Assembly: GCA_964408235.1 (NCBI GenBank)
Contig: CAYOYN010000002.1
Location: 48,677-112,676 of the forward strand
DNA from: SICU01 sp964408235
Lineage (GTDB): Archaea > Nanobdellota > Nanobdellia > Pacearchaeales > GW2011-AR1
DNA: 64,000 bases
Reading direction: 5' to 3'
The notes under the pieces are model-generated. The model saw nothing but the letters and a program-made list of their open reading frames with translations. It was not told the DNA's origin and made no database searches. The position numbers were made by a program, and so were the translations under genes. Shown piece by piece: positions 41,627 through 49,226 of the stretch (positions are counted from its first letter, which is position 1; each line of letters begins with the position of its first letter).

Positions 41627-41995
41627 ATGACTTATAGTTCGAATATAGAAAAAGAGACATTGAATAATTTGTTTTATCGTAAAGTTTTGTATACTTCCGA
41701 TAATTTGCAACTTGTAGTTATGTCTCTTAAACCTAAAGAGGAAATTCCTCTTGAAACTCACAAGGATATTGACCAATTTATAAGAGTTGAATCTGGTGAA
41801 GCGGAGGTTTTTGTTGAAGGTAAGAAGTTTTTGTTGAAAGATGATGATATAATAATAATCCCTTCAGGTAAAGAACATAAGGTTTGTAATATTGGTAGCC
41901 GAGATTTAAAGCTATATTCTATTTATTCGCCTCCTGAGCACCCGAGAGGTACAATTCATAAGACTAAACAAGAATCTGATTTAGCGGAACATTGA
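41627..41995 (+). CDS. Single-domain cupin protein
   Basis: The 122-residue protein is a small beta-barrel cupin. Motif 1 is ETHKDIDQFIRVESGEAEVF and motif 2 is DDDIIIIPSGKEHKVCNIG, giving the metal ligands His, Gln, Glu and His in the usual order with slight variation. The C-terminal YSPPEHPRGTIHKTK resembles cupins related to sugar-phosphate isomerases, which often have PPEHP-x-GT. Substrate unknown. Nine bases separate it from the peroxiredoxin gene. Confidence 0.8.
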   Translation: MTYSSNIEKETLNNLFYRKVLYTSDNLQLVVMSLKPKEEIPLETHKDIDQFIRVESGEAEVFVEGKKFLLKDDDIIIIPSGKEHKVCNIGSRDLKLYSIYSPPEHPRGTIHKTKQESDLAEH

Positions 41996-42003
41996 AGTAA
42001 TAA

Positions 42004-42013
42004 TATTTAAAAA
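42004..42013 (+). promoter_or_regulatory. TATA-like box
   Basis: TATTTAAAAA lies 22-31 bases before ATG 42035 and only 7-16 bases before an in-frame TTG at 42020, so it supports the ATG. Confidence 0.45.
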
Positions 42014-42034
42014 TCAAATTTGGCCTTAGATTAT

Positions 42035-42304
42035 ATGAATATCGTGAAACAATCTAAAGCATTGACTCAGGTAAAGAAGGGAGATTTTATTACGGTTAAT
42101 GGCAAGAAACTGGAAGTTGATGCACACTATGTTTTTGAAGATTATAAAACTACAAAAGAAATGCTGATTGAATTATTTGATCCTAAAACCGATAAGGATT
42201 ATCAAATAAGATATTTTGATGATCAGGTTAAGGAAACTCTAAAGTTCTATGAGCTTAAAGAGATAGTTTATGACGAAGTAGATATTGAAAAGATTGAGTG
42301 GTAG
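42035..42304 (+). CDS. Conserved-type small protein upstream of gatA
   Basis: The 89-residue protein is mostly beta with a basic first part (IVKQSKALTQVKKGDFITVN), then EVDAHYVFEDYKTTKEMLIE and LFDPKTDKDYQIRYFDDQV, and an acidic end. It looks like a small SH3-like or beta-barrel domain. I do not recognise a named family. It is not GatC by sequence. It lies 34 bases before gatA in the same direction, so a link to amidotransferase or translation is possible but unproven. Confidence 0.6.
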   Translation: MNIVKQSKALTQVKKGDFITVNGKKLEVDAHYVFEDYKTTKEMLIELFDPKTDKDYQIRYFDDQVKETLKFYELKEIVYDEVDIEKIEW

Positions 42305-42338
42305 TAAGATATTTAATCAGTCTTTTTGATTAGTTTCT

Positions 42339-43643
42339 ATGGGTTTAGTTGAAGATAAGGTCAAAACATATTTGGCTGCAATAAAAAAATACAATAAAAT
42401 CGTTAATGCTTTTTTAGAGGTTAGAGATGAAAAGGAATTAATTGAGGAAGCAAGAAAACTTGATTCTAAGTCTAAAAAAGGTAAACTTTACGGATATGTA
42501 ATAGGTGTTAAAAGTAATATTTGTGTTAAGGGTTTACATGCTTCTTGTGCTTCTAAAACTTTGGAAGACTATGAAGCTCCTTATGATGCAACTGTTGTTT
42601 CTAAAATTAAGTCTGAAGATGGTTTGATAATCGGAATGCTTAATTGCGATGAATTTGCATGTGGTTGGACTGGTGAAACTAGTGCTTTTGGAAAGACGGA
42701 TAATCCTACAGTTCCTGGACATATTCCCGGAGGTTCAAGTAGTGGTAGCGCTGCAGCAGTTGCTGCAGGATTTTGCGATGTAGCTTTGGGAAGTGATACT
42801 GGAGGGTCAATTAGAGTTCCTGCATCATTTTGTGGAGTGGTTGGAATAAAACCTTCTTATGGATGTGTTTCTCGTTATGGTTTAATTGATTTGTCTATGT
42901 CTTTAGATCAAATTGGTCCTATTGCAAGAAATGTTGAAGGTGCTTCAATATTATTAGATGTAATAAAAGGAATTGATGAAAAAGATACTACTACTTTTGA
43001 TTCTAAGCCTATTAAGAATGAGAATGTTGAAAAAATGAAATATGGTTTAGTAAGTGTTCCACAAGTAGATGTTAGAATTATGGATATGGTTGCGTCTGTA
43101 TTTGCTGGAGCTAATGAAAAATTAAAATGGTCTGAAAAAAAAGTTACTCTAAAAAATATTGACTTAGCTATTCAAACTTATCATCCTCTTGTTTGGACGG
43201 AGTTTTTTTCTGCAACTCGTAGAATGGATGGCAGAAGATTTGGAAAGAAAATTGAAGATAGTGCTGGAGATGAAGTTTTACGTAGGCTTTCAGGCGGAAG
43301 TGAAATATCTAAGGCAGAATCTGAGGGGCAATATTATCACAAGGCTCTTGCTGTTAAAGAACTAATCAAAAAAGAATTTGAAAGAGTTTTAGATGAGGTA
43401 GATTTTATCGTTATGCCTACGACTCCATTTTTGCCTTGGAAATTTGGTACAAAGGTTGACCTTGAAAAATTATATGCTGTTGATGCTCTTACCATCCCAG
43501 GTAATTTGGCTGAAATATGTGCTATATCCATTCCAATCGGAAAAATTGAAGAAAAACCAGTTGGTATGCAGATAGTTTGTGCTAAAGGGCATGAGTCTAG
43601 AATGATTAGTATTGCGAAAGAGATTGAAAAGATAGTTGCATAA
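42339..43643 (+). CDS. gatA: Asp/Glu-tRNA amidotransferase subunit A
   Basis: GatA is the amidase-signature glutaminase of GatCAB. The 434-residue protein has the Ser-cisSer-Lys triad: Lys in VIGVKSNICVKG, cis-Ser in GGSSSGSAAAVAAG and the nucleophile Ser in SDTGGSIRVPASF. The substrate region DQIGPIARNVEGASILLD and the C-terminal PVGMQIVCAKGHESRM are typical. It is slightly short at the N-terminus compared with bacterial GatA (about 480). Together with GatB it should convert Asp-tRNA-Asn to Asn-tRNA-Asn, since GatDE covers Gln. Confidence 0.95.
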   Translation: MGLVEDKVKTYLAAIKKYNKIVNAFLEVRDEKELIEEARKLDSKSKKGKLYGYVIGVKSNICVKGLHASCASKTLEDYEAPYDATVVSKIKSEDGLIIGMLNCDEFACGWTGETSAFGKTDNPTVPGHIPGGSSSGSAAAVAAGFCDVALGSDTGGSIRVPASFCGVVGIKPSYGCVSRYGLIDLSMSLDQIGPIARNVEGASILLDVIKGIDEKDTTTFDSKPIKNENVEKMKYGLVSVPQVDVRIMDMVASVFAGANEKLKWSEKKVTLKNIDLAIQTYHPLVWTEFFSATRRMDGRRFGKKIEDSAGDEVLRRLSGGSEISKAESEGQYYHKALAVKELIKKEFERVLDEVDFIVMPTTPFLPWKFGTKVDLEKLYAVDALTIPGNLAEICAISIPIGKIEEKPVGMQIVCAKGHESRMISIAKEIEKIVA

Positions 43644-43673
43644 CATTATAAAATCGAATTATTCTAGATTATT

Positions 43674-44507
43674 ATGAAAATTCAGTTTAATCCAAAAACT
43701 TTTTTTCTGTTTTCTCTCTTTCTTTTGATAGGAGTCACTTTTATTATTTACCCATTTACTGATTCTAGTAAAAGTATAAGAGATTCATACGGTAATTTAT
43801 TATTCAATCCTACTGAACCATCATTGGGTTCTATGGGGGGGCACTTGAATGCTCCTGGCAGACCTCATGATACAGAAGATATTCCAGAGGGATGGATTCA
43901 TAATGACTTTAAGGGAAATGTTTATGATACCCTAATAGTTCAAGGAAATAGGTTACATAATAACTTTCCTGGAAACCCCTATCACACTTTAAGATATCCT
44001 CCCGGATACGAACATGTAAACAAACAAACAAGCCCTGATTATACTTATAGGGTAAGCCCGGAACCTGGGAGACATCAAGAAAAACCCCGACAATTACATA
44101 ATAACTTTCCTGGAAGACCTGGAGATACTTTAATGTACGACTCTGGAAAAAAACATTATGACTTTCCTGGAAGACCTGGAGATACTACCAGACATGAGCC
44201 AGATTATGAACATAGTAATTTCCCAGGAAATCCTTATGATACGGACTCAAACCCTCCGGGATGGAAACACAATGATCACGCTGGCCCGAGCCAAACTTCA
44301 TCGTATCCTCCTACTTACGAACACAATAGTTTTCCTGGAAGACCTCAGGATACTAGGATGTTTCCTCCAGAATGGAAACATAATGATAGACAGGGAAATC
44401 AATATGATACTCAGAGATTTCCTCCAGGAAGTAAACATAATAATAGTCCCGGCCCAAGTCAGACTTCTATGAATTGGCAATCATCTCAAAACCCGCCTGG
44501 AGCTTGA
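43674..44507 (+). CDS. Anchored protein built of 19-residue HNxFPGxPxDT repeats
   Basis: The 277-residue protein has an N-terminal signal anchor (FFLFSLFLLIGVTFIIYPF). From about residue 55 to the end it consists of about eleven repeats of 19 residues with the pattern H-N-x-F-P-G-x-P-x-D-T-x-x-x-P-P-x-x-x. Examples are HNNFPGNPYHTLRYPPGYE, HYDFPGRPGDTTRHEPDYE and HNSFPGRPQDTRMFPPEWK. Some units are degenerate or end in GPSQTS. The repeat is rich in His, Asn, Pro, Gly and Asp, with one His at the head of each unit, which could bind metal or sugar. I recognise no known repeat family. An unknown anchored protein follows 37 bases later. Confidence 0.75.
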   Translation: MKIQFNPKTFFLFSLFLLIGVTFIIYPFTDSSKSIRDSYGNLLFNPTEPSLGSMGGHLNAPGRPHDTEDIPEGWIHNDFKGNVYDTLIVQGNRLHNNFPGNPYHTLRYPPGYEHVNKQTSPDYTYRVSPEPGRHQEKPRQLHNNFPGRPGDTLMYDSGKKHYDFPGRPGDTTRHEPDYEHSNFPGNPYDTDSNPPGWKHNDHAGPSQTSSYPPTYEHNSFPGRPQDTRMFPPEWKHNDRQGNQYDTQRFPPGSKHNNSPGPSQTSMNWQSSQNPPGA

Positions 44508-44544
44508 TTTTATATATCTATATAAATAAGATTTATTTTTATTA

Positions 44545-45657
44545 ATGATGAATAAAGACTTTTTTACCTGGGATAAATTAATCATTATTTTATTTTTTGG
44601 TTTATTGGCTATGGTTATTATCGGCTTAATTAGTGGTAATAAAATTGAGAATCTTAAAATTGATGATAAATCATTTTTTACGCAAGGCGAATTAATGGAA
44701 GATCTTGCTAATACTTCTGTTAATATGAGTGATGCACTAGATGTTTTTAGATATGTTTTTCACAGGATGGAAGATGAAGTTACAATATATCAATCTGAAA
44801 ACAATCTTTACTTGAGATTTGCCGCCCATGGGAGAATATTTGGGGGAATTATTACTCTTGCTATATTGACGCGAGATGAGGGAGTTATTAGTCTTAGTTA
44901 CATTGAAAGAAAAGAGAATCCTAATGAAGCTCCTGTTAGAGATTTTATTGGAGGGGGGAATTCATTTAATGCTACCCATGGAGTTATTGTTGAGAAACTG
45001 AATGATTGGAAATATCAAGCAACTTTTGAAAATAAAACTGTGATCTTTAATTTGTACAATCCTGGTATGAGTCCTCCAAAAAAAGCTAAATTATTGAAGG
45101 CTGAAGAATATGTTGGACCGGTTTTTGATGAATCTGGTATTGAAATGTATCTTGTTTTCAATAAAAATGTAAATAGATTATATTTAATATTAAATGAGGA
45201 TAGATATGTTAGAGAGCAATTTTTAGATATTGGAGAAGGTGTTTTAATCGGACACAGGACATCTTTTGCATTCTACAATGATTCTGTAAACAATAGGAAA
45301 ATATTGATTGGGGTTAGAGGAGAAAATACTATTCAAAACAATTGGTATGACGGGCCGCATGATCAGATGCCTGATAATTATGTGCATTACGGATATATTC
45401 CTAAATATTTAGAGTATCTGGAAGCAGCTTACCCGGAACTAAAAGGTAGAATGGACAAATATGGCCACTTTTTAGAGAAGGATACTGGAAGAGTTGCTGT
45501 AGCGCCATATTATGTTTATTTTTATGAACAAGATTTATTGGATATTGTTTCTGCTTGTAAGAAAATGAAAGATCAATCCGAAATGTATGATTGCATGACT
45601 CTGCAAATATATGACATTCCAGAAGAAAAACAATATTTAATGCATTATTACGAATAG
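44545..45657 (+). CDS. Anchored protein of unknown function, partner of repeat protein
   Basis: The 370-residue protein has one N-terminal membrane span (about residues 12-31, IIILFFGLLAMVIIGLISG) and a large outside domain of mixed beta and alpha. Segments include LYLRFAAHGRIFGGIITLAI, VILIGHRTSFAF-like beta strands around residues 230-250, and YDGPHDQMPDNYVHYGYIP, which faintly echoes the H/P/D/Y-rich repeats of the upstream gene. A C-terminal part with two cysteines (SACKKMKDQSEMYDCMT) may form a disulfide. No enzyme motif is recognised. It is probably co-transcribed with the repeat protein. Confidence 0.55.
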   Translation: MMNKDFFTWDKLIIILFFGLLAMVIIGLISGNKIENLKIDDKSFFTQGELMEDLANTSVNMSDALDVFRYVFHRMEDEVTIYQSENNLYLRFAAHGRIFGGIITLAILTRDEGVISLSYIERKENPNEAPVRDFIGGGNSFNATHGVIVEKLNDWKYQATFENKTVIFNLYNPGMSPPKKAKLLKAEEYVGPVFDESGIEMYLVFNKNVNRLYLILNEDRYVREQFLDIGEGVLIGHRTSFAFYNDSVNNRKILIGVRGENTIQNNWYDGPHDQMPDNYVHYGYIPKYLEYLEAAYPELKGRMDKYGHFLEKDTGRVAVAPYYVYFYEQDLLDIVSACKKMKDQSEMYDCMTLQIYDIPEEKQYLMHYYE

Positions 45658-45685
45658 TTATAAAATAAGAGTTGTTTTCATTTTT

Positions 45686-46351
45686 ATGAAAATCCATAGT
45701 GGGGAATTACAGTTTCTAGGTCACTCAGGATTTTTGGTTAAGGTTCAAGGCAAAGCTATTATCATTGACCCTTACAAATTATCAGATAATGTTCCTAAAG
45801 CTGATATTGTGCTTATAACTCACAGCCATAACGATCACTGCAGCATCAAAGATATACAGAAAGTTTCTAGGCGAGGAACTATTGTTTTATGTCCTGTAGA
45901 CTGTCAAAGTGCTTTGATGAAAGTAAAAAATGTTGAGGTTCATATAGTTGAAAAGAGAGATATTCTTGATTTTAGAAATTTTAAAATAGAATGTGTTCAT
46001 GCTTATACAAATAATAAACACCATCCTCAAAATGAAGGGTGGTTAGGTTACTTGATTAAATCTGGGAAAGATATAATTTATTTTGCAAGTGATACAGATT
46101 TAACAAATGATTTGAAGAGCTTAAGTGGATATGGTAAGGATGGCAATAATTTTATTACTATATTACCTGTTAGTGGTACTGTCGCAATGGATTCAATAGA
46201 AGCATCTAACGCAGCTAAAATTCTTAACTCAACTCTAGCTATTCCTCATGGATATGGTGCAGGTTTATACGGTTCTCAAGAAGATGCAAGTAGATTTGTT
46301 GAACTTTGTATACAAAACGGTTTGAATGCTGTTGTGCTTGATAAAATTTGA
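45686..46351 (+). CDS. MBL-fold metal-dependent hydrolase
   Basis: The 221-residue protein is a small metallo-beta-lactamase-fold hydrolase of the UPF0173/UlaG-like kind. The zinc ligands are in THSHNDHCS (H-x-H-x-D-H), with further ligands at YFASDTD and AIPHGYG. The N-terminal ELQFLGHSGFLVKVQGKAII is typical. The substrate is unknown. It lies 28 bases after the unknown anchored protein and 20 bases before the deoxyhypusine synthase gene. Confidence 0.85.
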   Translation: MKIHSGELQFLGHSGFLVKVQGKAIIIDPYKLSDNVPKADIVLITHSHNDHCSIKDIQKVSRRGTIVLCPVDCQSALMKVKNVEVHIVEKRDILDFRNFKIECVHAYTNNKHHPQNEGWLGYLIKSGKDIIYFASDTDLTNDLKSLSGYGKDGNNFITILPVSGTVAMDSIEASNAAKILNSTLAIPHGYGAGLYGSQEDASRFVELCIQNGLNAVVLDKI

Positions 46352-46371
46352 TTAGATACTCTTAAAAAGGG

Positions 46372-47373
46372 ATGTTTAGACTTTTTGATATGGATAATGA
46401 AAAAATAGCACGTGAAAATTTACTTAGAGAAAGCTCTGAGCCTGAAGGATTAAGTATACGAGGATATGATTTTAGCTTAGGAGTTAATTATTCTAGTTTA
46501 ATTGAATCTTTTGCTACAAGCGGTTTTCAAGCGAGTCATTTATCACAAGCTATAGATATAACTAATAGAATGATTTCTGATAAGGCATTCATATTTTTAG
46601 GGTACACTTCTAATATGGTTTCTTCAGGTTTACGGGACATAATTAGTTATCTTGTACAAAATAAAAAAGTAAATGTTCTTGTTACTACCTGTGGTGGAAT
46701 TGAAGAAGATATAATCAAATGTTTGGGTAGTTTCAAATTAGGAGAATTTGATGCAGATGGATCTAAATTACGCGAGGCTGGAGTTAATAGGATAGGAAAT
46801 ATTTTTGTGCCTAATTCTAGGTATGTTGCTTTTGAAAAATTTGTTCAACCAATACTTGAAGATCTTTATCAAGAAAGTAAAAAAACTGGTAAGCAGGTTA
46901 CAGGAAATCAATTAATTTGGAAGCTTGGAGAGAAAATTAAGGATGAAAATAGTATTTATTATTGGGCTTGGAAAAATCAAATTCCTGTTTATTGTCCTGC
47001 TCTACTTGACGGAGCACTTGGTGACAATGTTTACTTTTTCAAATTCAAAAGACCTGATTTTGTAATTGATCAAACACATGATGTGGTATGGTTTAATAAT
47101 ACTACAATTGGCTTAAAAAAATCTGGAGCTATAATTCTTGGAGCAGGAGTTGTAAAACACGCAATCCTCAATGCAAATATGTTACGTAATGGGTTGGACT
47201 ATTGTGTTTATGTTAATACTAGTCAAGAATTTGATGGTTCCGACGCTGGTGCTCGACCTGATGAAGCGGTATCTTGGGGAAAAATATTGCCAAAAGCAAA
47301 AAGTGTCAAGGTATTTTGTGATGCCACGATAGCTTTTCCAATTTTAGTTGCAGAAACATTTGCTAAAAACTAA
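46372..47373 (+). CDS. dys: Deoxyhypusine synthase
   Basis: The enzyme transfers a butylamine group from spermidine to a lysine of aIF5A, with NAD. The 333-residue protein has the NAD- and spermidine-binding motifs: FLGYTSNMVSSGLRDIISYL, VTTCGGIEEDI, PVYCPALLDGALGD and EFDGSDAGARPDEAVSWGKI, the last including the catalytic Lys. An in-frame ATG at 46390 (MDNEKIARENLL) is an alternative start. It implies that aIF5A and a polyamine are present in this organism. Confidence 0.93.
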   Translation: MFRLFDMDNEKIARENLLRESSEPEGLSIRGYDFSLGVNYSSLIESFATSGFQASHLSQAIDITNRMISDKAFIFLGYTSNMVSSGLRDIISYLVQNKKVNVLVTTCGGIEEDIIKCLGSFKLGEFDADGSKLREAGVNRIGNIFVPNSRYVAFEKFVQPILEDLYQESKKTGKQVTGNQLIWKLGEKIKDENSIYYWAWKNQIPVYCPALLDGALGDNVYFFKFKRPDFVIDQTHDVVWFNNTTIGLKKSGAIILGAGVVKHAILNANMLRNGLDYCVYVNTSQEFDGSDAGARPDEAVSWGKILPKAKSVKVFCDATIAFPILVAETFAKN

Positions 47374-47423
47374 ATTTGTTACTCTTATTTCGTTAGTAAA
47401 ACATGTTTTTTTATTACACACAA

Positions 47424-47433
47424 TTATTTAAAG
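47424..47433 (+). promoter_or_regulatory. TATA-like box of ftsZ
   Basis: TTATTTAAAG lies about 30-39 bases before the Shine-Dalgarno sequence at 47463, so the ftsZ mRNA should have a leader of some 30 bases, unlike most genes here. Confidence 0.45.
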
Positions 47434-47462
47434 CGAAAATACAATAAAAAATCAATTATTTG

Positions 47463-47471
47463 AAAGGAGGT
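47463..47471 (+). promoter_or_regulatory. Shine-Dalgarno sequence of ftsZ leader, with mini-frame
   Basis: AAAGGAGGT is followed at once by ATG 47472, which opens an 8-codon frame (MKKRNKWF, stop TAG 47496-47498). That frame overlaps the ftsZ start at 47489. The spacing from GGAGG to the ftsZ ATG is 18 bases, longer than normal, so the mini-frame may influence ftsZ translation. Confidence 0.5.
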
Positions 47472-47488
47472 ATGAAAAAAAGAAACAA

Positions 47489-48580
47489 ATGGTTCTAGAT
47501 TTTGCAAAAGAAGCAATTGCAAATGCGTCCACGCATAGCATCAATTTTGATGAACTTCGAGCTGGAAAGGCTAACATAAAAGTTTTTGGAGCAGGAGGTG
47601 CTGGTTGTAACACAATTACTTGGTTATTTAACAAAGGGATTAATGGTGCTACTATTTACGGTACTAATACTGACGCTCTACACTTGAGCATTACAAAGGC
47701 TGATGAGAAAATTTTAATGGGAAAAGAGATTACTCGTGGTCTTGGTTGCGGAGGTTGGCCTCAAAAGGGAAGAGAAGCTGCTAAGGAATCTTTATCTGAA
47801 CTTAAGAAATCAGTCAGTAATGCTGATATGGTTTTCATCTGTGCAGGTATGGGTGGTGGAACAGGTACTGGATCTGCTCCAGTTATTGGTCAACTCGCAA
47901 AAGAGGCTGGCGCTGTAGTTATTGCAGTAGTCACAATGCCTTTTGAATGTGAGAAGGCTAGAATTGACAAAGCAGAATTCGGATTACAAGAGTTACGTGA
48001 AGTAGTTGATACAGTTATCGTTATTGATAACAACAGACTAGTAGATATTGCTGGTAACTTGCCAATGGAACAAGCTTTCGCAGTTGCGAACGAGCTAGTA
48101 AGTACAATGATAAAAGGTATAGTGGAGACTATTACTTTGCCTTCATTGATCAACTTAGACTACGCTGACGTTTCAGCAATTATGAAGGGTGGTGACGTTG
48201 CAGTTATAGGAGTAGGTGAGTCTGACAGTTCCATGAGAGTTGAAGAGGCTGTAAGACAGGCTCTTACACATCCACTTTTGGATGTAGACTACAGGGGCGC
48301 TACAGGAGCTCTAATCCACATTACTTGCGGTCCGGACTTTAAGCTTGAAGAGTTCTCTGGCGTAGGAAACTTAGTCACAGAAAACTTAAGCGGTGAAGCT
48401 CAGGTAATTATTGGTGCGCGTATTAACAAAGAATTTGGATCTAAAGTGCGAGTCATAACTATTATGACTGGAGTTAAATCTCCATATGTACTTGGAAAAG
48501 AATTGGCCTCATCTGTTAACAATAACAGAAGTGGGACAAAATCTGAAATGTCTGATTTAGGCATTGAGATTTTCCGTTAA
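47489..48580 (+). CDS. ftsZ: Cell-division GTPase FtsZ
   Basis: FtsZ forms the constriction ring. The 363-residue protein has the GTP-binding N-terminal domain: IKVFGAGGAGCNTITWL, the tubulin signature GMGGGTGTGSAPVIG near residues 120-133, and VIVIDNNRLVDIAGN. The C-terminal domain has RGATGALIHITCG and VRVITIMTGV. The first 25 residues and a short C-terminal tail are variable. Codons seem richer in C- and A-ending forms than neighbouring genes (for example aacttagactacgctgac), which suggests high expression. The start follows an SD-containing leader. Confidence 0.96.
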   Translation: MVLDFAKEAIANASTHSINFDELRAGKANIKVFGAGGAGCNTITWLFNKGINGATIYGTNTDALHLSITKADEKILMGKEITRGLGCGGWPQKGREAAKESLSELKKSVSNADMVFICAGMGGGTGTGSAPVIGQLAKEAGAVVIAVVTMPFECEKARIDKAEFGLQELREVVDTVIVIDNNRLVDIAGNLPMEQAFAVANELVSTMIKGIVETITLPSLINLDYADVSAIMKGGDVAVIGVGESDSSMRVEEAVRQALTHPLLDVDYRGATGALIHITCGPDFKLEEFSGVGNLVTENLSGEAQVIIGARINKEFGSKVRVITIMTGVKSPYVLGKELASSVNNNRSGTKSEMSDLGIEIFR

Positions 48581-48587
48581 TTAGGCG

Positions 48588-48616
48588 TATTTAGTATTTT
48601 ATTTTTTTATTTTTAT
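48588..48616 (+). terminator. T-rich terminator region between ftsZ and nitroreductase
   Basis: Runs of T after the ftsZ stop (TATTTTATTTTTTTATTTTT and following) fit the oligo-T terminators of archaea. The two flanking genes converge here. Confidence 0.45.
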
Positions 48617-48622
48617 CTTTTT

Positions 48623-49195
48623 TTATTCATATGTAGTAGAATCTTCATATGGGTATTTTCGAGGTTTATTTTTTTCATTCCATTTTTCCCAGAATATTTT
48701 TCCTTCTAATTCAATTTTTCTTGCTTTCTTTTGTTTTTTGTTTTTTGGATATCCCACAGGAATTATTGCTTCAACTTCCCAAGAATCTGGAATCTGGAAT
48801 TTTGATTTAATTTCATGTTCTGAAAATGAACCTATCCAACAAGCACCTAATTCTTGATCTGTTAGGCTTAACAACATATTTTGTATTGCTGCTCCAGCTT
48901 GTTGTTTACCATATATTAGCCCCCTATCTTGATAAAGTTGTTCCAATCTTTTCAATTCAGAACAAACTATTATTATCCATTGGGCATCATTCATCCAATA
49001 TTGTTGGCAAAATTCACTCACAAAGTTTTTGTTTTCTTTGGATTCTATTATTATAAATTTTAAATTGTTTATATTTCCTGCAAAAGGAGCCTGATTTGCT
49101 GCATCTATTGCTTCTAAAATTTTATCAAATTTAACTGATTTATTTGAAAAATCTCTTGTGGATATTCTCTTATTTATTGCCTCTTCTGTTTTCAT
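48623..49195 (-). CDS. Nitroreductase-family flavoprotein
   Basis: The 190-residue protein is an FMN-dependent oxidoreductase of the nitroreductase fold. It has the start INKRISTRDFSNKSV, AANQAPFAGNINNLKFIII, the central helix QAGAAIQNMLLSLTDQELG with ACWIGSF, and the end IIPVGYPKNKKQKKARK. Such enzymes reduce quinones, nitro compounds or dehalogenate; the substrate is not evident. It lies 31 bases downstream of mnmA in the same direction. Confidence 0.88.
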   Translation of the reverse strand: MKTEEAINKRISTRDFSNKSVKFDKILEAIDAANQAPFAGNINNLKFIIIESKENKNFVSEFCQQYWMNDAQWIIIVCSELKRLEQLYQDRGLIYGKQQAGAAIQNMLLSLTDQELGACWIGSFSEHEIKSKFQIPDSWEVEAIIPVGYPKNKKQKKARKIELEGKIFWEKWNEKNKPRKYPYEDSTTYE

Positions 49196-49226
49196 GGTTT
49201 TACCTAGTTAATAATGGTTAAAAACT

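Noticed and set aside
42035..42304. GatC assignment for the gene next to gatA
   Set aside because: The 89-residue sequence is mostly beta and lacks the GatC C-terminal pattern; the gene at 40790 fits better.
44158..44472. 104-codon frame within the 19-residue-repeat gene
   Set aside because: It is a shifted reading of the repetitive DNA and stays open only because of the 57-base repeat; it has no own start signals.
43674..44507. CRISPR-like array
   Set aside because: The 57-base repeats are degenerate, contiguous without spacers, and keep a reading frame, so they are coding repeats. No CRISPR array or cas gene was seen anywhere in the window.
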